The translations under genes and the position numbers were made by a program. A DNA stretch of 64,000 nt from Zygnema cylindricum (Eukaryota; Streptophyta; Zygnematophyceae; Zygnematales; Zygnemataceae), in contig JBBHKE010000990.1 in NCBI GenBank assembly GCA_037447655.1, forward strand, positions 148,156-212,155. Reading direction: 5' to 3'. The notes beneath the pieces are model-generated. The model was not told the origin of the DNA. It made no database searches and was given only the letters and a program-made list of their open reading frames with translations. Shown piece by piece: positions 57,590 to 64,000 of the stretch (positions are counted from its first letter, which is position 1; each line of letters opens with the position of its first letter).

Positions 57590-59526
57590 ATGCCTAGTCC
57601 ATGAGGAATCGAGTGGGAGCACGTTAAGGATCCAAAAGGAGAGTTGCTAGGGAATAACAAAATATACATCTGTGAACACTGCAATTTCCAATACAATGGT
57701 CAAACAACTAGGATTAAAAACCATCTACTTGGAAATTTTAAAAGTGGGGGCATTAGAGCTTGCATTTTATGTCGAAATAAAGTGCAAGCGGAGTTAAATG
57801 CATCGGAAACCGCAAAATCTTCTCATGGCTCTCAAAAACGTACCATATCCGATTTGGATGAACTCACTGGATGTCCTGGATCTAGCCAGAGAAGCAAGGT
57901 ACAAGGTGTTCAGACCAAAATAAAAAGTGTATTCAATATGCATAACAGAAAAAGGTGGATGTAGCATGGGCAAAGGCTTTCTTTGCCAATGGTTTGCCAT
58001 TTCGACTATTAGACGACCCATGTTTTAAGATAGCAGTGAAGAAGACCAGGGATATAGGGTCATCCTACAAGTTACCTCACATGAATACCATGAGAAACCA
58101 CCTTCTTTCTGAGATGAAAGCAACGACCAGCAATTTGGCAAGCTACTACGAGACCATAAAAATCACTGATACCTCCATCACGTTAGACGGTTAGACGGTC
58201 GTTGATGATACGCCTCTCCTCAACATTCTATCTCTCACCCCCAAAGGTGACATGTTTCTCAAAGCAGAAGACAATCGAGGGGAAATGAAGAATGATGAAA
58301 ACATTTGTCAAGTGTTAGAGAAAGGACTTGCGGTGGGGGTCGACCATCTGGTACAAGTTGTGACAAATTTTGCTTGTGTGAACAAGGTTGTCGCATCGAT
58401 GCTCGTGGAAAAGTATCCTTCTATCACGTGGACGCCATGCGCTGCCTACGCATTGGACCTAATGTTGGAGGATTGGGGCAAGTTATCATTTTTTTGAACA
58501 CTTGTCCGAGAGGCGAAGGCAAAACAAGTGTTGAAATTTATCATGAATCATCACATGACTGCAACCTTATTCCACAAAATCTCTAAACTTAGGCTCTCTC
58601 CAGGTTTGCTACAATTTTTGTCATGCTACAAAGGTTTTTACAGGTGAAGGGTAGCTTAGAGATCTTGATGTTTGATGATGCTTACAAACAGTGGTTATTC
58701 AAGTATACATACAAGTTAGAGGGTGCAAAAATTAAAGGCTTTATCCTGAACCCGGAGTTTTGGACGAGAGTGACTAAGGTTGTGACAGTTTCAGAATCTG
58801 TAGTGCGGTTGATGAAGGAGTGCGACAAAGGTAGCCCAAACGTGGGGAAGGTTTATCATGGGTTTTACACTATTGGGGAGTTTTTAGTGAAGTTATCTAG
58901 CAATGGAGGAGCATGAAATTACGAAGGCTTGCAGATTCTAGAGGAGCTAAAGGTGTCTTTATCGCTAGATGGGAGATGGCACATAGCCCCATATATGCTG
59001 CCGGCTTTGTACTCGATCCCAAGAACCAAAGTGATGAGTATGGTCAACTTTCAAATGTGAAAATAATGGAAGGTTCTCAAATAATGCTTCATAAGATGTT
59101 ACCAAATGTGGTTGTTCATACTGCGGCCTATTCTGAGTTGTCTAAGTATAAAGGTTTTTAAGGCATATTTGGGAGGGAGGTGACAAATACTTATGCTAAG
59201 CAGATGCCAGGGTGGAATAGGTGGCAGTAGTTGGGGGCTCTCACCCCTATGTTACAGAAAGAAACAATTATCATCTATGCCTAATGTACAATTGCCAGCT
59301 CATGTGAGAGGAATTGGTCAACCCATGACCATATTCACTCTAACAAAAGGAACAGGTTGACACCTAAAAGAGCCAATGATTTGGTTTGGGTCTTTAGCAA
59401 TCTTATATTATTACAGAACACCAGGGATGTTAGTTATGAAGAGGAAATGGTAGCATAGGAGGAAGAGGAAGGGGAGGTAGGAGAAGAGGAGTTTGATAGA
59501 AACATGTTTGACGTAGATTTGGAATA
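57590..59526 (+). pseudogene. hAT-family transposase (BED finger, DUF659-like core, dimerisation domain), decayed
   Basis: Segments in order: BED zinc finger (CEHCNFQYNGQTTRIKNHLL ... ACILC), DUF659-like N-terminal core (AKAFFANGLPFRLLDDPCF, LPHMNTMRNHLL), a VQVVTNFACVNK region, WTPCAAYALDLMLEDWG, and a C-terminal block CERNWSTHDHIHSNKRNRLT followed by PKRANDLVWVFSNL. This is a plant-type hAT transposase. At least five stops or frameshifts interrupt it; one TAG at 58192 replaces the Trp of DGW. The order is complete to an acidic tail ending near 59526. No terminal inverted repeats were located. Confidence 0.8.
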
Positions 59527-59539
59527 AAGAGAGATAGGG

Positions 59540-59541
<2 letters not shown>

Positions 59542-59578
<37 letters not shown>

Positions 59579-59583
59579 GGGAG

Positions 59584-59631
<48 letters not shown>
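59542..59631. repeat. (TA)n microsatellite, two blocks
   Basis: Two TA runs of about 33 and 46 bases are separated by GAGGGGAGAA. Confidence 0.95.
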
Positions 59632-59634
<3 letters not shown>

Positions 59635-59799
59635 CAGTGAGCAATGAATTCACATATTTTTAATGTGAAAATTAGACCATATCCCCAAATTAATACAAAG
59701 TTTGTTTTTTTTTGCTTCAATGTGACTTTTGTCTTTTTTTATTGTGGACATGGTTTTTTAATTGTGGACATTTTTTAAAAAGGCCATGTTGTATCAACG

Positions 59800-59905
59800 A
59801 TGAGGCAGTCTGGCCGGTGGTTCACCCTGTCTGGTCGCTAGTTCAGCAAGCAGGTAGTCTGGTCGCAGGTTCAACGACGAGGCAGTCTGGTCGCTGGTTT
59901 GTTGC
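59800..59905. repeat. Imperfect AGTCTGGTCGC repeat
   Basis: Three to four imperfect copies of a roughly 30-bp unit containing AGTCTGGTCGCNGGTTC. Confidence 0.6.
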
Positions 59906-62900
59906 ATGTTTAGTTTTTTGGGTTTTAAATATTTAAATATATAAATTTGAAAAGTAAAAGGAAAATATGAATTTTACGACAAATTTTCTAAATTTTGAAT
60001 TTTTTTTATGCGCACTCTACGTTGTATTCGTTAGTTTACTCTGTGCGTTTTATTCGCATATAACATCTATGATAAAAAGTGACTTAATGGGGGCAAATCT
60101 AAACCAGTACACGTGGCTAGATTAAATTGCCTTTTAAAACTAAATGCGAACCGATCGACAAACGTCACAAAAATAAAATAAAAAAAGTGGTTTTGAATCT
60201 TAAAGCTTCCTGGAGGCATTACCAAAGATTATCTTGTCAAAAATTATGCCTTCGCATAATAATTACTTTTTACATCTTGTAGAGTGTCACAGTGTTTTGA
60301 GTTTTTGAAAAGAGGAGCTTGATTATGAGTTTGGTCAAAGGGAGAGGATAAACATGTATAACAAAAAGTAACGCACAAAAAAAAATTGCTTTTTGGAGTA
60401 GATTTCACAAAAAATGGCTTCAACAATAAGAAAAAAGGTAAGAAAAAAGGTTATTATTAAAACAATATTGTTTCTAACATTTATTTAAAACACATGGGCG
60501 ATGTGTTTTAAAACAAAGTAGGTTCGAAAAACATATAGGAACACGTATTCGCACGTGTCTTATTTTTTCAAAAAATTCAAACGAATTCAAGTGACGACGA
60601 AAAGTGCACGATTCACTTTATTTTGTTTGTTTGCGTTTAGGTATGACAAGGCAAAGTACACGATTTTGTTTAATTTTGTCCGTTTGCGCCTGGTACGGAT
60701 TTTATTTTGCGAGGGGTCTCAAGATTTGATGCCATTCCACGTCGAGCGGACAAGAGACGCAAAGGCAAAAACGCATATTCTTCAACAATGAAACGACACA
60801 AGCTAGAAGGTGGTACGTCTACAATGTCACGAAAAGTCATGCGACGTCACAAGCAATTACAAATAATAACGTGCGCCATCACAGATTGTAGATGTTGACA
60901 GCCGTCATGGGCATTGTCAACGTATACAATCGTCACACCGTTAAGTAACAATTTCATTGTTATGCATAGGGACACCTGAAATCCGAGTCCGCCGGATCTG
61001 CGCTAAATAACAAAGTAAGTTCGCTAAGTTTCAAGTACATATAGACACACCCTTAGACGTTTTGAAAAACATGACACTAATAGAACACTCATGTTTTATT
61101 AGTGGGAAAAACATCCACGGGTTGGTAAACATTGAAATGATTAGCATGATTAACATGATTGAAATGTATAATTTTTTACGACCTTTAACATACTTCGATC
61201 ATAAGTGCATAACATACGATAAGGACCACAATCGTACGGACAAGCTGTTTTTAAAAATACTTTGTTCGATTTGCCAATAAAACTAGAAAACAGAGTTAGA
61301 CCTTGTTTGTATATATTTATAGCTTACATGGTTTATTTTGCTTGAGACCACGTAGACATTTGTTTACACGTTCAACATCCTCAAAGATTATTCAAGCGTA
61401 AAATTTGATGTGTTATTTGTACGAACGGACGAAATTTAATGTTTTCACAAGCATCCTGCATTTACGTTTTGTACGTGCGGACTACATCAATTTACAAACT
61501 TTTTTTGTAATTTTTAAGGGTGTGTGCCCATGTAACCGAAAATTTGAAATGTTACTTTGGTTTTAGCGTAGATTTTACAGTTCGACTTTTCAATGTGTTC
61601 CTATGTCAATCGTTACTTGCGCCTTCAGTACTTCAAACATGTGACAATTGTAGACGTCTACAAAATGTGCGACAGAGTACGAAACGAAATGTAGACGACT
61701 ACGACACTTCCTAAAATTGGCGTCGTCTACAAAAAACGGCGATGGTTATAGGCGTCGAGGTTTTTGTGACATTGTAAATGTTTAGGGTTTTGTGACATAG
61801 CGAAGTCATGCTACCTTGTGACTTCATCAGTATGTTGGTTTTCCGCCATGGCTTCTCGATTTCTTTTTCTTATCTTATATCATTCGATATGCCATCAAAC
61901 TAAGACCAAAAAAAAAAAAAAACATCTTTCATTTGAAATTATTATTGCTGCATTTATTTAAAGAAGAAAGAGAGAGGAGCGGTCGAGTGAGAAAGAGGGA
62001 GAGTGACGAGGACGACGTAAACTTTTGCAAAGGACCCATGAGTGAAGGTGAGGTCCGAGACCCCAACGAATTTGTTTCCGTACATTCTTGTCACTTTCGT
62101 AGCAGTGAAAAAAATAGCGTGCATTCTCCCTCGTTCAAAAACTTTTCGAAGACGTTTCACACGTGTAATACCGTTTTGCTGTTCGTCAATAGGGTATTAT
62201 TTTAATTAAAATCAGGTCACGATTTGATTCCAGTACAAGTGTGAAGATGAGCTGGCGTGACATGGAAGTGGGTCGCGATGATAATAACGCCAAATTAATG
62301 TACCATCCAAAAGTTCCAAGAAGACGCAAAATGTACTTTGGCCTTGATCATTTTTCGTACGGCGTAAGATATTCTCGTTGCAAGTCCCAATTTCTGTGAA
62401 AACGATCAGAAAAAAACCTTGAACACATGGGTGCACACCCTAAGAATGTCAATGCATGGCAAATCGAGCGTGATAAGATATAGATACATCTATCAGATAC
62501 AGTAACTCCTGTAATTTCACCCCTAAAAAACAAAAAATGACAAGATTATGTGCTTCGTGACGTCCCGACAGCGTAACACTCAAATATGTTGTGTTGGACA
62601 TTTCCATTTAAAAGGTACATTTTGTCGACTTTTGGAAATTTGTCATTAAGAATCTTGTAGAATAGATTTAACTAGGTGTACTTCCAGACAATCTATGAGC
62701 TGACTAATGTACGGCACTGTATAGTTTATGATAGCTGTACTAAATTTAAAATATAAAATTTAAAATTTGCTTCCAAGGACCTTAACCCTAATTAGTAATT
62801 ACGTCCCGGTTTATTTTTCGCCTCCTGAACACAAAATAACAAAGTTACACTATTATTTTAAGCGGTTCACAAGCGTCCACGTGGCCTACACACGAAACTA

Positions 62901-63440
62901 TAATTTTTAATCTTAAACAATCCTCACCGTAAATATGTAAATATGTCTTAACCCTAAATGACGATTCACAGTCTATTGCAGGAAATATTTCTGCCTCTCT
63001 CCCTTCTCTTTCCCTCCACTCTCAGCACGTGTTCTCGCAGAAACCCTAGTTTTAAAGTGCGAAATTTTGCTGTCGAAACTGTTACGTTATTCCTGCTTAT
63101 TTCGTACACTTCTTTAACTCTTTGAAGTTTGAATCTCCGTTTTCATAAAAGATTGAACCAAAAACGTATAATACGACCTCATTGTTCGCACTTTAAAACT
63201 ATGCACACGTTTCCCCGGATCCCCCGGAACATCTTTTATCATAGTCTCACAGTCGCTCATGGTTATTTCATCCTTCTTTTTTCGCACGTGTGAAAAACAT
63301 AATTTATGTACTTAATAAACATATGTCTCTAAACAAAAGTAATATTATATAAAAGTAAACCCTAATATAATTATACATTCGTATAAATCTTCAACTTCCC
63401 TCCTCTGGTAGGCACCTTTCCTCATGTATACCTCCTTCCA
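59906..63440. other. Long gene-free stretch with minor repeats
   Basis: No gene could be supported. Noted: a direct duplication near 60603-60640 and 60655-60690 (CACGATT...TTTTGTTT...CGTTTGCG words), a block at 60019-60070 resembling 33230-33270, and the 62229-62295 repeat. The part from about 62985 on, with pyrimidine-rich sequence and AAACCCTAG at about 63041, could belong to the promoter/5' UTR of the gene starting at 63588. Confidence 0.4.
62229..62295. repeat. Dispersed repeat, partner at 5677-5745
   Basis: TTCCAGTACAAG through GAAGATGAG and GTGGGTCG to AACGCC, collinear with 5677-5745. The element type is unknown. Confidence 0.45.
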
Positions 63441-63441
63441 T

Positions 63442-63586
63442 TCCGTACAACCGAGGTCCGTACAATCTGTACGGACTACGTAGGCTGTACGGATCGAGGA
63501 ACTGTATAGGCTTGGTAGTAGTGTACAGACGGAGCAAGCGGAAAAGAACGTACCACGTGTAGGGACGTCCGTACAATCTGTACGGA
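63442..63586. promoter_or_regulatory. Cluster of GTAC palindromes ahead of the 63588 start codon
   Basis: The 19-bp palindrome TCCGTACAATCTGTACGGA occurs exactly twice (63457-63475 and 63568-63586). The second copy ends one base before the ATG. A half site TCCGTACAA is at 63442-63450, and a TGTACGGA lies between. TNCGTACAA is the known core for SBP-box/SPL transcription factors, including the copper-response type. Confidence 0.5.
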
Positions 63587-63587
63587 T

Positions 63588-63722
63588 ATGGCGCCTCCGG
63601 TGAGAGCGAGTACGGCTGCAGGGCATTCCGGGAAAACGACATATTTTTTGGTGGTGGTGATAGGGTTGGTTTTATTTCTGTACTTTTCCGGAGATCTACT
63701 GCAACGACAGTATTGTCAGGGT
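63588..63722 (+). CDS. First exon of a membrane-anchored protein (continues beyond the window)
   Basis: The ATG at 63588 opens 45 codons, then a GTGAGT donor at 63723 (phase 0). The peptide has a short basic N-terminus (MAPPVRASTAAGHSGKTT), then one hydrophobic segment (YFLVVVIGLVLFLYFSGDLL) of about 20 residues. This is the layout of a type II signal anchor, as in Golgi glycosyltransferases, though a signal peptide is possible. The intron after it is pyrimidine-rich and runs past the window end. The family cannot be decided. Confidence 0.5.
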
Positions 63723-63732
63723 GTGAGTGCCA

Positions 63733-64000
63733 TCCCCTCTCTCTCTCTCTCTCTCTCTCTCCTCTCTCACGCACTCACTCACTCTCTCGCTGTCCCATTT
63801 TTCTTCTCCCTTCCCTCCCCCTTTCACCCTCATTCATGGTAGTAAGCCGGTTCTCTAAGGTTTTTTGGATTCCTTTGTCTTTTTAGGGTATTTAACGGCT
63901 CTATAAGGTTACCCCCCCCTCCCCCTCCCCCTCCCCCCTCCCCCCTCTCCCTCTCCCCCTCCCCCTCCCCCTCCCCCTCCCTCTCCCTCCCCCTCTCCCT
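63733..64000. repeat. (CT)n and (CCCCCT)n tracts in the presumed intron 1
   Basis: A CT microsatellite at about 63735-63762 is followed by CACT repeats, and from about 63911 a C-rich CCCCCT/CCCTCT tract reaches the window end. Confidence 0.9.

Noticed and set aside
63041-63049. Telomere-type repeat (AAACCCTAG)
   Set aside because: Only a single unit is present; it is at most a telo-box in a promoter.
1-64000. Ribosomal RNA genes, organelle DNA insertions or prokaryotic operons
   Set aside because: No rRNA-like conserved segments, chloroplast or mitochondrial genes, or closely packed same-strand bacterial genes were seen.

Overview
This window looks like nuclear DNA from a land plant or close streptophyte alga. 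It is AT-rich, its genes carry GT-AG introns, and Ty1/copia retrotransposons and hAT DNA transposons fill much of it. Three host-like genes fit that reading: a seed-maturation-protein (SMP/LEA) gene with a plastid-like N-terminus, a secreted hevein-type chitin-binding peptide, and a 12-exon alpha-2-macroglobulin (A2M) gene of the bacterial architecture. To my knowledge flowering plants lack A2M, so a non-seed plant or charophyte is my best guess. This is inference from content; no species marker was seen.

Layout. 1-4.4 kb: left-truncated, decayed copia element (Copia-A, minus). 4.4-8.6 kb: repeats, one small MITE and an unassigned ORF at 6.3-6.9 kb. 8.66-14.06 kb: Copia-B, a pol-deleted element with an intact Gag, its 3' LTR running into a second leader and partial gag; it sits in Copia-C (14.06-16.6 kb). 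17.9-23.2 kb: large hAT element with a decayed transposase, nested MITEs and a C28/G29 tract pair. 23.2-24.4 kb: three short elements. 25.1-31.5 kb: Copia-B2, a fuller relative of Copia-B with several stops. 31.6-33.5 kb: non-autonomous hAT with a perfect 8-bp target duplication.

34.8-43.8 kb: the A2M gene (minus), with every splice junction readable but one single-base deletion in exon 6. 45.3-47.1 kb: two abutting MITEs and a transposase-less hAT derivative. 48.56-49.07 kb: a decayed copy of the last two A2M exons. 49.1-49.8 kb: copia RNase H/LTR remnant. 51.9-52.2 kb: hevein-like gene. 54.9-56.3 kb: three-exon SMP gene. 57.6-59.5 kb: decayed hAT transposase with BED, DUF659-like and dimerisation regions. 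63.6 kb to the end: first exon of a membrane-anchored protein whose remainder lies outside the window.

The host genes show no operon-like relationship. The most distinctive observations are the bacterial-type A2M gene with its broken frame, exclusively phase-0 introns and nearby decayed duplicate; an antisense tRNA-like module in all four LTRs of the Copia-B family; and complementary purine and pyrimidine tracts at the two ends of A2M intron 10.
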